NCBI GenBank assembly: GCA_000708835.1
Contig: DF237171.1
Coordinates: forward strand, 62,001 to 126,000
Reading direction: 5' to 3'
Length of the DNA stretch: 64,000 bases
Source: Klebsormidium nitens
Lineage: Eukaryota; Streptophyta; Klebsormidiophyceae; Klebsormidiales; Klebsormidiaceae
Numbering within the stretch: the stretch's first letter is position 1; every line of letters starts with the position of its first letter. Below are positions 1-16,687 of the stretch, piece by piece. The notes under the pieces are model-generated. The model worked only from the letters and a program-made list of their open reading frames with translations. It had not been told where the DNA came from and ran no database searches. The position numbers were made by a program, and so were the translations under genes.

Positions 1-1052
1 GAAGCTCGTCTGGCGCTTGCAAATGCCCTGCGGTGATCAGACCCCACCGCATGTTTCTCGCAGCAGTCCGTAGCTCCAACGACGAAGTGACTGCCGACAG
101 GCCTGATGACGTCATCAGTGACAAGCGTCGGGCCGTAAGGCGCCCCACCCGGCAGAGCAAGACGGCGGCCCTGACCAGAATGGGCGACCAGAAGAAGGCG
201 GCCTTTGCCGGGGACACGGACAGCTCCCACGAGTCGGAGGACAGCGGATCGGAGGCCTTCGAGGGGGAGGACGAGGGGGCTGCCTCGCAAGGAGCGCGCA
301 CATCGCAGCGACACGTGGGCAGGAATGGCGGGGGGTCTGATAGTGATGAAGGGTCGGATGACGAGGCGGCAGAAGGTCGGTCTGGGGGCGTTCAGAAGCA
401 GCAGGTGCAGGGGGGCCGTCGCGACAGTGCGGGGTCGGCGGCCGGCAGTGAGCACGGGCAAGGGTCCCAGGGACAAGGCGGGCCGCAGGAGAGCGATGTG
501 GGAGAAGGGGAGAGCGACGAGGACAGCGGCGAGCCTGGTGTGGCAGCGGAGGAAAGGGGGAGCACCGAAAGGCATAGTGCACGTGTGTCAGGCTCGGTCA
601 CCAGCGGGGCTGAGGAAAGCGACGACGTCAGCGGTGAGGTGCGTGCTGGGCGGCCGAGGCGGGGCGCTGCGCTGGGGGAGCGCCGTCGTCGACTGGTGCT
701 GGAGGAGTCGAGCGACGAGGAGAGCGGGCAGGGGAGTGCGGGCGAGGAAGAAAAGGACGAGAGTGCACGACTCGTAGCTAAGCGCGAGGAGGAGAGCCAG
801 GTGACAGTGTCGGACAGCCCCAAGGGGGCGGCGGAGGAGAACGCATCCTCGGACGGGGACAGTGAAGAAGTGGCACCGGTGGTGGTCAGGAGGAAAGCGA
901 CTGCGAAACGAAAGGTAGTCCTCGATAGCAGCGAGGATGAGGAAGAAGAGGCGGACAAAGGGGAGGTGGCCAGACACACCGAAGATTCTGACAGCGACGG
1001 AACCAGCTTTTCCAGCGCAGAAGAGCAAGAGCTAGATTCTGACAGCGACTAG
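1..1052 (+). CDS. C-terminal exon of an acidic Ser/Glu/Asp-rich protein (5' partial)
   Basis: The reading frame is open from the left edge to a TAG at 1050-1052, about 345 codons. It reaches the edge with no convincing start: position 33 is GTG, and the first ATG, at 51, has no support as an initiator. It is therefore best read as the last exon of a gene that starts outside the window. The protein is low-complexity and extremely rich in Ser, Glu, Asp and Gly, with repeated SSDEE, DSSEDEEEE and DSDSD runs separated by basic RR/KRK patches, and it ends in a DSDSD tail. Such tails are typical casein-kinase-2 substrates of nuclear chromatin or RNA-processing proteins. No folded domain is visible, so the family cannot be named. 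Coding status is likely because the frame stays open for more than 1 kb of GC-rich sequence, but high-GC repetitive DNA can keep frames open by chance. Confidence 0.5.
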   Translation, partial: SSSGACKCPAVIRPHRMFLAAVRSSNDEVTADRPDDVISDKRRAVRRPTRQSKTAALTRMGDQKKAAFAGDTDSSHESEDSGSEAFEGEDEGAASQGARTSQRHVGRNGGGSDSDEGSDDEAAEGRSGGVQKQQVQGGRRDSAGSAAGSEHGQGSQGQGGPQESDVGEGESDEDSGEPGVAAEERGSTERHSARVSGSVTSGAEESDDVSGEVRAGRPRRGAALGERRRRLVLEESSDEESGQGSAGEEEKDESARLVAKREEESQVTVSDSPKGAAEENASSDGDSEEVAPVVVRRKATAKRKVVLDSSEDEEEEADKGEVARHTEDSDSDGTSFSSAEEQELDSDSD

Positions 1053-1691
1053 CTTGTGCATCGAGTTGGTCGTGGATGGGCGCGTCTCTCGTGAGTTCCA
1101 AGTTCAGGAGTGATTTTGGATTTTGTGTGTCGAGCTGGAGTTGCCATTTAACAGACATGCAGTGAGACAGTGGTCCATACGTGAAGGCAGACGGTGCTTG
1201 GTGTCCTCGTCGGCCATATGAATTGCAGCGGTTGAGGCCATGCAACTGCCTAGGAGTATTACTTGGCCTCGGTCTCATTTCTCAGAAACACTACCAGCTA
1301 TACTGGAAATACGAGTCGATTGCGAGATTAGAAGGCCTTTGTCCGAGGTTGAGCAGGCAATTCTGATGGAAACGGCAGCTTTCTTCACGAGTCAGCTTCC
1401 GGGCCTGCGTTTCAATTTAATGTCAATAGAAGGCCAGCGCACTGCTTTCTATATCGATGTTGTTGGGGAGAGTGCCAATCCAGGCCCAAACATTCCACTT
1501 GTTGTTGGCTTGATCCTGCATGTACACGGGGCCGCCGATCAAGGCAAACATGTGCGAGCGCGAAATTTGGAAGCTAGCCCTAGCATCAATCATCGGACGA
1601 CCCAGGCATCCGATGTCTCAAAATCGACGGTGCCAATTGACTCGATTGAGTCTTGAGCTGAGGCCGCACTTCTGCAGGTGCACATGCATGA
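1053..1691. other. Spacer with one weak open frame (1240-1656)
   Basis: This stretch lies between the acidic exon and the inverted-repeat element. It contains one frame, 1240-1656 (+), that reads through a plausible acceptor (TTTCTCAG ending near 1281) and encodes a moderately hydrophobic stretch (about residues 45-90) that does not look like random sequence. I recognise no family, see no partner exon and cannot exclude chance. No other gene, RNA or repeat was seen here. Confidence 0.25.
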
Positions 1692-2024
1692 CAGAGCGGA
1701 GACAAGGAGAATCGGTACCGGACGGAAGCTAAGGCTAGGGGCTGTTGGAACCCTCAACAGTGACGTCAGCCTTAGGCTGCTATCTCTTCTTGTCTGCTAT
1801 CGGCCGTTCAAATGTCAGCAACACAGCATCCGACGGTATGAGGTGCGTTTGAAACCTAACTCGGGTTGCAGGCAATGTGCAGATCGCAGCCGTCAGATAA
1901 CCACTCCCACAGGATCTGACGCTCAAGAGCCAGAGAGGTCCAGCTTTGGGTTGACATGACCGCAAATCCAACAGGCCCCAGCCTTAGCTTCCGTCCGGTA
2001 CCGATTCTCCTTGTCCCCGCTCTG
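1692..2024. mobile_element. MITE-like element with 57-bp terminal inverted repeats
   Basis: The arm at 1692-1748 and the arm at 1968-2024 are inverted copies of each other, about 57 bases long with only a few mismatches. Both include the core GGTACCGGACGGAAGCTAAG or its complement. They flank about 220 bases without any coding frame. This is the structure of a miniature inverted-repeat transposable element or a foldback element. I could not define a clean target-site duplication, so the exact ends and the superfamily are open. It lies about 140 bases upstream of the start codon of the next gene, so it may be part of that gene's promoter or 5' leader. Confidence 0.65.
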
Positions 2025-2161
2025 ACAGCACCACTGACCAGCGTACGGTGTACCACTTCATGCCAGTGCAGCAGATGTCTACAGCAGCACTGAATTCTGA
2101 AAGGAGTGCTGCACGCTCACTTTTCCGGCCACACAGAAGAAAGGCTACTTGGCAGGACGCC

Positions 2162-4967
2162 ATGGCTGCCACTCCTCGCTGTCTAATCCTGTTCGGAGAC
2201 GGTTGTCTTCTCAACGAGACGACACTTGAGTCTATAGACTGCCCTGCATTGGATCAGACTGCTAGGGAAGGCTGCACCGGTCAGCTGGCACTGCGCAAAT
2301 TGCCTGATGGCGTGACCGAGGCGCAGCGGAGCCTGCTGGAGTTGGAACAAATTCTGGACCTGGAAAGTAACAAAGTGAGGCACCCTCTCATTTAGGTGGT
2401 TGCCACATTCAGAAGGCTGTGGAATTATTAAGTCCCTCTTAAGCAAAATTGATCACTTGCCCCACAAACCGCTTCGGAAACACACACTATATTCAATTTT
2501 CAAGCACCACCACCAATTTGTCCATTTGCATTCGTGCATTTACTTCTTAGATGCAGGGAGCTTCGAGTCCTTTGTTCGCCCTGAGAAGAAACTAATGACA
2601 ATGCAGCTGCGCAGCTGGGCTTCATGCCAGTGGTCTTTGACACTCGCAAAATGGACAATTACAGTCAGAGGGCTTACTATGGAACTTCTGTGCACAGGAA
2701 AGTGGCGGGAGTTCTGGTCAAGCTCAGAGCAGAGAAGGAAGGACTTTCGTAAGCTTGAACGAGAGGTAAGCTTGCAGCAATCGCTTTCGTTACTTAATGT
2801 CAGTCTGGATCCTGAGTGAGCTGGCGCCAAGCACGATACCGAACATTTTCAGGGGTCAACATGGACCATTGCTCGCTCACTAGTGGCTTCTTGTATACTC
2901 CTAAATGACTACGCATACTGTTTTACTGCCAGGGGTTCCAGCACTTTGCCCCCCTGGAATGAACGTAAGTCTGTGATTTAGCCGCTGCTTATCTGGATTT
3001 GGTCTTCCCCAGGCTTTGCACCAGTGTATTTGTCCAGTCGACAGGTGGTTGTCTTATGACTGTGGTGAGGATGTCGAAGAAATTCTGCATGAATGGGTCA
3101 GGGTCAAAGCCTTCTTCATAAGAATCAGACCTTGTTTTCTCCCTTTTGACCTGGGAGTATCAGCTCTGCCCAATCCGCTGGGGCTCCATCTGGAAAATAG
3201 GTGCCCTTCAGCACGTCGCGCTGACCATCATGCTAGTTGAGGTTTGTCTAGGTATCGCACAGATACATACTGGTACAACCCACCATGTTGCAGAGCACAG
3301 GGAACGGGGTGCTTTCACTTTTTGAAATATAGCCGCGGAAGCAGAAGTCTTGTTAATTGAGACCCTTCAATGCGATTCAACTTTTGATGCTCCAAAACAC
3401 AAGCGACGTATCACAAAACAGCAAATGGTAAGAACTGTCTCCTGGCACCTTTCGATTCTGGCGATACGGATCAAAGAGCTACTTTCCTCTGGCACACTGC
3501 ACCACGCTTGATTTTAGTCCTCTGAGCTTTGACGTTGTTAAGTCCCATCATAAACGAAATCTATTTTTGACAAAGGCCTAGTGATTCTTCGCTGGCCACT
3601 TTGTAACCCAAACTCCATCATCTTTGCAGGTTTATGGGCATGTCTGCATCTTTCTTTTCATCCTCGCAATCAGTAAAGGCTCTGGCATCGAAAGCAGGGT
3701 TTGACAGTCAGCTCCTCACTGAGAATCAGGGTGGCCTCGACGCCGGAATGCTGCCAGATGCAGCCAGCTTTGCAGAACAGAGTCTGACACTGTTGGGCTT
3801 GGCAACTGCCTCGGAGAGATCCGCTGGGAGCAATGTTTTCAATGAGTTGACAGGAAGCGAAAGAGGCAGTGGTGACCCTGCAAAGAGTCAAGATTTGGTG
3901 TTCGTGCACCTTAGACCTGACGTCTCTGAGGACAGCAATGGTGCGCAGCCTTCGAATAGGACAGACGACGCACCCTCCCCGTCCAAATCGGACCAGGACC
4001 TTGTAGAGAGTGCGAAAGCCAGTTTGGTGTGGCTAGATGCTTTGGTGGCGGCCATCAGAAAGTTAGAAAGTCGAGACAGTAGAATTGCAGCCCGGCTTTA
4101 CCTCGTGCTAGTGTTAAGTTACCATGCGACCGCTGTAACGGAGTCAGGGACCAGCAGAGAGAGCGAAGCAGAGCCCAAGTCGGACAAGGTGCTAGAAAGC
4201 GCGGGGGCACCAGAGGGGCTCCTTGCGTTTAAGCCTGTGCAGAGTTACCAACAAAAGGAAGGGCAAGAGCTCACAAATATCAGGTCAGTCTGAACGCCCC
4301 GAGACCTCTAACTAGTTTGTTCTTTCCTCTCGGCATGCTGCAGTACTGCTGACTCCTCTGCATCGTTGGGGCCTATGTAAGTCGCGATTGTTGGATCCTA
4401 TCCGTGAAAGCTGGCTCTAGATGCCCTCCGCAAAAATGAGAGGGATGAAATCTTGATTCCGATGCTGACCGGATAAAAGTCGTTTTCTGGACTGCTCTGA
4501 GTCGATTCGACTTTGAATGGTGGTGCATCTAATGTTGCCAAAAGAAGGTCTTCCCTCAGTCACCAGTGGGTTGTTTTTGTGCAGGGAAAGTCACCATGCT
4601 TTGGTAGTGTACAATTCGCATGGACTGACGAGAAGAGACGCAGTCCAAAGTCTGCAAGCGAGTGAGATCACAACGGTAAGTTCTGTTCACCTCATAACAT
4701 TCCGCCTTCTCAATCATCTGAGAAGGCAAACGGGTGCTTTGAGAAGGTTTAGTCACATTCCTTGTGGGCGCAATGAGCTAGTCGATGGTTTGCGAATTAC
4801 CAATCTGAATTGTGATGCTTTCTTGAACCCCAAACTGCGTTCCAGTACTCTGAACAAAGAGGTTTGTATCGACGATGCAGAAATCAGGCAACCTCACAAT
4901 CCTGGCGGACAGATTCTTCCATGAGGTAGCTTTCAAGGTCGGCAGGGCTCCGAAGTATGGTGCTTGA
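2162..4967 (+). CDS. Conserved plant protein of unknown function, 392 aa, 5 exons
   Basis: Proposed exons are 2162-2374, 2615-2748, 3630-4283, 4585-4675 and 4881-4967, total 1179 bases with matching phases. The start is the ATG in the context GCCATGGCTGCC. The N-terminus has a hydrophobic strand followed by FGDGCLLNE and a Leu-rich, GCTGQLAL-containing segment, loosely like the metal-binding start of alkaline-phosphatase/iPGM-type folds. The large third exon (about residues 117-333) contains DLVFVHLRP and a VWLDALVAAIRKLE helix. The C-terminus reads HALVVYNSHGLTRRDAV, then LTILADRFFHEVAFKVG and ends KYGA. I believe this C-terminal pattern belongs to a widespread uncharacterised land-plant family, but I cannot name its function. 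The exon 2 acceptor (CTGCGCAG at 2607-2614) is the weakest border; an extra small exon between 2748 and 3630 is possible. The metalloenzyme comparison is inference only. Confidence 0.6.
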
Positions 4968-5952
4968 GAGGAACATAAGTAACTTCTGGCACTGGAAGGG
5001 CTCACATGGGGATCCGCTACGAGAAAATGGGCCATCCTCCAAAGAAAGGTGCTCTTCTTCGAAGACGTACTGTCATCGTGCAAGCAACAAAAGATATCAC
5101 CGACCAATTTTGCCCGGATCCTGTAGTCAGCGGTCTGATGCTAATTGAAATAATCTCTTTGTACCGTCCCAGAGGATGTAATCACATGATTGTCATGTGC
5201 GATTCAATTCTGGGATGTGCGTCACTCATTGTGCATGGAATGTAAATGCATGTGTATGCATATATCATGATCGTGTTTTCGAAAATCGTTGAATCCGTTG
5301 TGCACGTCGCGGCCATCATGACTTATATATATTGTATGTTGCCGCATCCGACTGTGCGCGTAATATAAATGCGATATATGATGCATGTGTTGCCCGGCCA
5401 TGCCCATCATATAGCCGGCAGCTGCGCACATGAGACGGTCATATCATTGGGCGGCCAATTACAGGCCATGTGCGTAATCAAGCCATGAGCCTTGGAGTGT
5501 GCTGGATACATTGCACCGTCAACCCTCAATGTCAGTGATGTCCGACTCCGACAATCTTCAGTACGTCACTGCATGCCATTGGGACCGGCACCGGCCACGT
5601 AAACGAGCTGGTCATGGCAAACCTACATAGTAGCTAGCCATCCGGCGGCATGTATGCATACTTCACATGGGCACCGCGTCTTTAGGTTGCAATTGGAAGA
5701 CCATGGCATACTCCTGAGACTCGTGCGTTTCTGAAAACGAGACCACATGTAAGAATGTTTAAGCAGGTGCCCCTGGGTGCTTGGAAGAAAGTAGCCCTTG
5801 CATTATGTAGACCCTTTAAAGGTCCAAGTCCAAGTCCGCAAGCTGCGGACTCTTTGGTACATTGAAGAGGACACACATGAAATCCATGAGCAGACAGCTT
5901 CTGCTCTTTTTGTCCGACACGACAACCTGAAAGCCCGACAGGACCTGAGGTA
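4968..5952. other. Intergenic, AT-richer, no gene seen
   Basis: This is the convergent spacer between the unknown plant gene (+) and the propeller gene (-). Part of it (about 5220-5420) is rich in TGCATG/ATATAT-type words. I see no coding exon, structural RNA or repeat family here. It probably holds the 3' UTRs and terminators of both neighbours. Confidence 0.5.
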
Positions 5953-8900
5953 TCAATTTGACCAGACGTGCACCAGCCCATGCCTGCTACCCGTGTAGAT
6001 CTCGTTCCTCTCCTCGTCGTAGAAAAGAGCCGTCACGTCCTCCAAGGCCTCTCGAACTCTCTGCATTAGAGAAAAAGGTGGTTCTCTTTTCGCAACACCT
6101 TTCGGTCAGGAAACAGCGAGTACCTTCAAAGTCATTCTGCTACCAAACATGCCAAGGTCTGACCATATATTATCAATGTTCAGCAATTGCCCACGCCGCC
6201 ACAAGGTTTCCACAATAGCAATGCTTTGTCACGACTCACGAGGTTCTGCAATGATCGGAGCGCCGGCGTTGACACAGGCTTTCATCCTTGATTGAAGCTG
6301 GTCAACGGCTCAGCCTGACGTTTGCACATCTTGTCAACAAGCTCGCATTGGCAGGAACTGCAGTGAGGACTTACCCTAGCTCCGCCGGCGCACCGCCACC
6401 TCTGGGGGTCATCCTTGTCCGTGGCCTGAATCTTTGAGAGGCATTTTCCGGTCAGAATGTTGGAGATGTTGATCGACCCCACCCCTGCCACAGCAGAGCA
6501 AACTCAGTTTAGAGAGGAGTGGCGACGAGCAGACGCCTGGCACCTGGACCCTTAGCCTCGCACATCTGCAGCAGAGATTAAGTATTCGCCTCTGTTCGCA
6601 GAACAAAAGCTTACATATCAAAACGTGGCGGCCGAAACTGCACCAACCGCGTCGAAAGACTCGGCTGCCCAATGTCTCACAAGCGGCCTTCAGGGAGTTT
6701 CCACCTGCGCATTGCTCCTGCGCGACCCACTGCTAACCGAGGCCGCCTCGGAATACTTAAGAGAACCCGGGTTTTGCCACCGGCATAAGCATCTGATTCC
6801 GCATACTCGAGCTGACCCGTTGGGCGGCAGTGTCGGCTCACCATGGTCGTCCAGGTCGGTGGGGTCCTCTTTTACTTTACAGTACGAGATGATGAGGTCC
6901 TGCTCGCTGGTGATGTAGATGTTGTTCGTGTTGCAGTCCGGGTACCACAGCTGGTGGTCCTCGAACCTGGAGTCAGGAACACACAGCGCACACGTCAGCA
7001 GCGGGCCACAGATTCCAAATGCGGTAGGGATGCGAACTCAGCCGCCGTTCATTGTAAGGGTTTCCAGTTCCGAACTCTTAGAGTTCAAAGCGTTGGAACG
7101 CAGAGTGCTAGCTTCGCAACACTCTTAAATTGACATGACACTAGGTTTGAGAGTCGTCCAGAAGGACCTCTCTGCTGAGCAACCGAAAGAAGGACACCTC
7201 GACTGAGTACGTCTTGGAAACCAAGGGAGAGCCTGGTAGGCGAGAAGCCGAACTTGCAACAAAGAATCATGATTTAGCTGGCAGCGGGAAGTAAGCAAGC
7301 GGGAAGACGCGGTTCAATCAGAAAGGATGGAGAGTACACAGACAAGCGGGCTATCAAGTAGGGCGCCCTCACGTGGTGACGAGCTCCCCTCGGAAGTTCC
7401 ACACGGCGACCGTCCGGTTGCGGAAGGTGAGGAAGAGCTGGTTCTCGTACAGGAAGATGAACGCGGAGGGCGTCATGAACTCGGTCCGGTTCACCTCGAT
7501 CAGCTGCTGGTTTCGAACCTGCACCACAAGGACAACTCTTTCAGTGCCCAATCAGGGGACTTCGGGTCCTCAAACACAGCAGCAGCACCACAAGGAATGG
7601 ACACGAGAGCTTGTATCAGTTGTTCCAATCGTGAAAACGCTTCGAGGACGTTATCCATCATGGACGTTGATCGACCAGAAGTCTTTCAACCATCTGCAAG
7701 ATGTCCAACTCGATGATGAGCATTTTTAGCAGGCATCAACAGTCGCCCAGGTGTCAGCTTGCTAGTAAACAATGAAAAGAGCTTGCTTTTCAGCGACTTG
7801 TCCTAACAAGCCTTTAACAAACAGACAATCGGTTGCAAAATGAGGCAGCGACTGCAGTAAAGGGGAGCGCCTCACGTCCAGGATTTGCAGGTTTTCGTTT
7901 TCCTGTTTGACGAGCAGCTTCTCGTTGAACTGCTCGATGAAGTCGACCTTCTTGTTGCGGTGCAGAGGGTGGTTGAACCCCTTCAACACCTGCAAAGAGA
8001 AACTGACAGCCCACCTGAGGCGCTCCTCTTATTACGGAAAAGTGGGTGGCAAGCAGGGAGTCGACTTGCTTACGTGGAGATAGAGGAAATTCGGATAAGA
8101 TCTTACCATAGCAAGAATATATGTCACCTTGGTTCTGTGTTTGTTTATCCAACGCGAAAAGGGTTACGCATCTCGCAAGCAACTTCTTAGCCCCAGGCGT
8201 CAGGAAACCCCCCCTCTTTGCAAGGCCATGAGCAAACGCAGGACGCTCTTTCCACCTGTGGCTCACACAGGTGGTCCAAGCCCAAAAACAATTTAAAAAT
8301 CTAAAATGAACACCGCCCAGCGCCGCACCTCCCCCGTGTCGATGGAGAGGATCTTGAGGGGCACGTAGCCCTCCTTGCGGTTGTAGATGAGCAACATGAT
8401 GCCGGGGCTGATCTTGATCTCCTGCACGTTCTTGTCCGACACCTTGTACAGCATCGTGTAATTCTTCAGGTCAAACACCTTGTAGATCCTGCGCACCACA
8501 AGCACGCACGGTGAGGTGGCCGCACGAGGGGAATGTCGTCACACCCGAGAATCTTCTGCCCGAGACTTACAAACAAAAAAGCAGCGCTCAAACAGCACAA
8601 TGAGCCACGGGGAAGTCCTGAAAGAGAATTGAAGGGAAGCCAAAAAACATAAGCTAAAAGCGTGTGCTATTACCGATATCAAGATGACACGAACAAGAAC
8701 GGCAGTGATGCTGAGGGGAAAAGGAGATGATTCAGCAGGCCAACCGCAGTCCCATAATCATTTTCTTTTATATTTAAAGTTTAGCGGTGCAGCTGTTCCC
8801 CAAAATCTCCGAACAAGGCCACGGTCTGAGAAAGAACACTACTCCAGCGAAGAATGCTGCTGACCAACTCGGACGCAGGGCTTGCCCCTGCATAAGGAAT

Positions 8901-10674
8901 AAGAAGTTGAGCGGCTTACCGATCAATAGCAGAGTATGTCAAGACTTTCCCATTTACGTCATCGAACTCCACGAAGCCCGGCCACCGCAACGATTCGGAT
9001 TCAAAGAGGGGGAACCCTGACTCGGGCAGGCCCCTGCGAATGTACCTGCGGGGAAGCATCATGCTGTGTGTGAGAAATGAAACCTTCAAAGAGAACCAAG
9101 ACATGCATGAACTGCAAGCAGTGTGCTTCAGCGTGCAAGAAAAGTTAGGTGTCCTTTGGGTTGGAGGAGTGCTCAGCTGCATCTACGAGCTTAGAACGCC
9201 AGCAACGGGCCCCAACATATTGCTGCTGACTGCCCTGACTGAGTCACATTGCTTTTTCCAAGTTCAGCTTCCAGAGCCCACAAGTTGGTGGTCGTTCTTA
9301 AAGAACCTGATTGAGAAACATTGCCAAGGCCTTGTGTGCGGTCCTGCGAAACAGGTGCGGTCAGGAGCTTACTCGATGGGTGTTGTTCGACATTTGAGGG
9401 AGCTGAAGTTATCTCCAGCATAGACAGAGACTGTGATGAGAGAGTCGTTGTTCTTGTTGAAGAAGAGGCTGCGGATCACTTCGTCAGGGCTGACGTTCAG
9501 GCAGCAGATGCGCTTATTCGTGTCTGCACAGAGAGCAAGATTGGCCGCCAGGTGAGAGCCTGCTTGTTCCTTGTACAAGATTGTGCCTGAGCCGACATAT
9601 TGAAACAGCTTACAAAGAAGCAGGCAAAAACATATGAAGTGACAGCAGACCCTACCTCCATATTATCTTCAAGCTGGGAACTGGATCGGGCGACGTTATC
9701 CTAGACGCTAAGCATGCATTTAATCAGCAACATCAAGCTCAGCAAGAGTACAAAAGCAGACAGCCTTTCTCACCTCGACTGAATGCTGCACAGACGCCTG
9801 AGTGTGCGAGTGCAAACACAATGTCCCTCGCCGCAACAATCTCGACTATCCGCGACCTTTTCTTGAGGAAGGGAAGCCTCAAAAACTCGTGGGACTTGGG
9901 GTCATGAGTGTCAAACTCCTCCTGCATCATCAAGCATGTCAGTAATATATTTCAACGGAGAAATGGCTGCAAGCTCGAAGAGCCCTATAAGGTTGAAGTC
10001 TGAAATATTTCTAAACTCCCTAGTGATTCCAAAATGTAAATGCACTTGAGATTCTCTTGAGTAGCTTGGACCATTCGTGCTGCAATCTTCTCCCTCCCCA
10101 GTGTCTTCTGATCTCGGCTAGCAAGATAAAGCAAACCTCGCTACAATGCGTGCCAGCGAGAGCTCTAGCTTTCCTGCTCTATGGTTTGTGCATCATTAGT
10201 GCTGCTGATCAGAAAAGTAGGAGGACAGTCCAACCGGATCAGCAGGATGAAAAAGCCAAAAATAAATGGATGCTGTATACCGCGCTCCTCTGCTTACAAC
10301 GCAGCCCAAAAACCATTGGGACCCTAGGTCGGATGTAAATCCCGCCAAACTTACAAGGCACGACAGTGGCTCATCCATCAACATTATGGGTTACTTAACT
10401 TACTTCAAATGGATCTATAACAGCCTTTTGCAAGCTTAGAAGCACTTTTGCATGGTAGTTTCAGCATCCGGGATCAGCTCACCAGCAGGCAGAAGTTTCT
10501 AAACTTTTCTGTGGAGTTCGTCCGGCTGATGGCCCAGTTCCCACTGGAGCTGATTTCCCGTTTCTGAAGTTTCCTTACAGAGTTCCTGCCGCCGTCCGGC
10601 AAAGATCTCTTCCCAGCCACAACCCTTTTCGAGCCCTGGGGTCGTGGGCTCGTTTGAACCGTCGCTTTCTCCAT
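5953..10674 (-). CDS. Beta-propeller (WD40-like) plant protein, 459 aa, 10 exons
   Basis: Exons, in transcript order, are 10483-10674, 9774-9921, 9373-9523, 8920-9045, 8329-8488, 7876-7989, 7373-7518, 6842-6966, 6375-6484 and 5953-6060. They sum to 1380 bases, exactly 460 codons with stop, and every border is GT-AG. The N-terminal 64 residues are basic and Ser-rich. The rest is a run of beta-strand repeats, including a segment with DIVFALAHSG, a block ending VRRIYKVFDL-like and ISPGIMLLIYNR, then SFIFLYENQ-type and VAVWNF strands. It ends with EIYTGSRHGLVHVWSN, a typical last WD blade. The sequence resembles a strongly conserved land-plant 'transducin/WD40-like' family with no assigned biochemical role that I can recall. 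It probably acts as a protein-interaction scaffold; cell location is not evident and no signal peptide is seen. Gene structure is secure; function is not. Confidence 0.85.
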
Positions 10675-12247
10675 GCTACACGAAGCCAGCCTGCCTCCTT
10701 CGTATCCCCCAGAAAATCGAATGTTCCTTGTCCTTGACTGCCCAAGACTCTAAAGATTATCCCGCATTAAGCAGCTCATAGGTACTGCAAGGGACCTCAA
10801 GCTCGGATGCAGAAGTAACCGCCTCCTGCTTCTTGTCTCTCATGGCAGTTGGACCCCGGTTCAAACCACTGTTTGCTGCTAACTGTGCTTATTAAGAAAC
10901 CGCCGTTCCGACACGAGCTGCAAGCATACGAGCAACAAAACAGGTGCAGATTTGGTACTTCAAGAAATTGTCTAAAGGACCAAAAATATGCTTACTCTGC
11001 ATGAAAGGGTGAGCACATAAAAGGCACCTCCTGAAAGAGAACACGAAGCTAGCCTAAGCAGAAGGCTCTGCTACAACTGTACCCAGTCTCGTATGCTTCC
11101 ACTGCTACCTGGCCCCTCCTAGCCTAGCTCTTAACCCTACAAGCTACAGAACCTCTGAGCAGGGTAAAGCAGGAGAGAAGCTCTGCAAGACTGCATGCTC
11201 TGCTCTGACAACGAGTGACCAATCTGGAAGGTCTTGCAAGCAGTCTGGACTTTGGACTCTGCACAGTGCAACGGCCAGCTTGGCAAATTTGAATTCCCAC
11301 TGCCCAGACTGATCCAGGAGGGCCTACTCGAGAGCCCGGTAGCTTTTGTCTGTTTGCATTCGCGACCGTTCAGTATCCAACGTATGGACTGTGAACCGTC
11401 GATCGAAACCACGGAATCTACTTTGAAGACCGGTGCTATATACCGTGGGGCGCTCCCTCACACGTGAGATGTATGTCTCCCTCTAGCCACTGGATGATTC
11501 ATCGAACGGCTGAAAGGCCACCTTTTCTAAAGAATGATTTCGCTTTCACATTGGGAGGTTCCGACAAGCTGGCCAGTGGCCCAGCTCCCATCACATAGGT
11601 CCTCACACAACCAGGAACGGCATGCCGCCCAACTTGCCAGTTTCAAGTGGTGCGTGACGCGGTCTGCCCTGACTTCGACCTATTAGTCCTAAGCCTGCAT
11701 CCGCCAGTCACAAGAACGGTCCATACGAAGTAATGTAAGTTGAACCTTAGCCCTTGCTGGCCGCGCTGACTCAAACTTCTGGTTTTGGAACTTCATCGTG
11801 CACACATGCTGCAGGTTGAGTAGTGGTGACTATAAGCGGTCCTAACCATACATTCTATCGCCTGCAATCTCTCATCTACGGTACAATTCTCATCGCACTG
11901 GGCTGGCAAACTAGCTCAAGCTTGTGCATGGCGCCGGGACAAACGCAATACTCTTGGATTTCCCCACTATTGTCTAAGGTCACTCGATAAGACGTGACAT
12001 CCACTTAAAGGCGTTATCTCGAGAAGGGCCGGGACCAGAACTTGTAAGTATAAAGGCTTAGCAACGCACACCATTGGCCGGCTAGGGCAACACAGGCCAC
12101 GCACGGATGTGACAAAGTGAGACTTGCGAGGACGCATGTTCGGCCACAACGAACTCGATAAGCGATATGGATCGATGGGATGCCACTGGGCTTGCCCAAT
12201 TTAGAACTCGTGCGGACTTCATGGTAAGTCGGCCACAGCCTTCTTAT
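10675..12247. other. Intergenic, upstream of the propeller gene and downstream of UGE
   Basis: This region has mixed base composition. Several small open frames in all directions lack codon bias or recognisable content. The portion next to 10674 should contain the propeller-gene promoter, and the portion near 12247 the 3' UTR of the epimerase gene. I found no repeat, RNA gene or further exon. Confidence 0.45.

Positions 12248-16687
<4,440 letters not shown>

Noticed and set aside
115-979. Several Pro/Ser-rich open frames overlapping the acidic exon
   Set aside because: They are alternative-frame and antisense readings of a low-complexity GC-rich repeat-like coding region.
2400-2819. 139-codon plus-strand frame across the second exon of the unknown plant gene
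   Set aside because: A different frame of the same exon gives the phase-correct, conserved-looking product (MPVVFDTRKMDNYSQ) and ends at a good GTAAGC donor.
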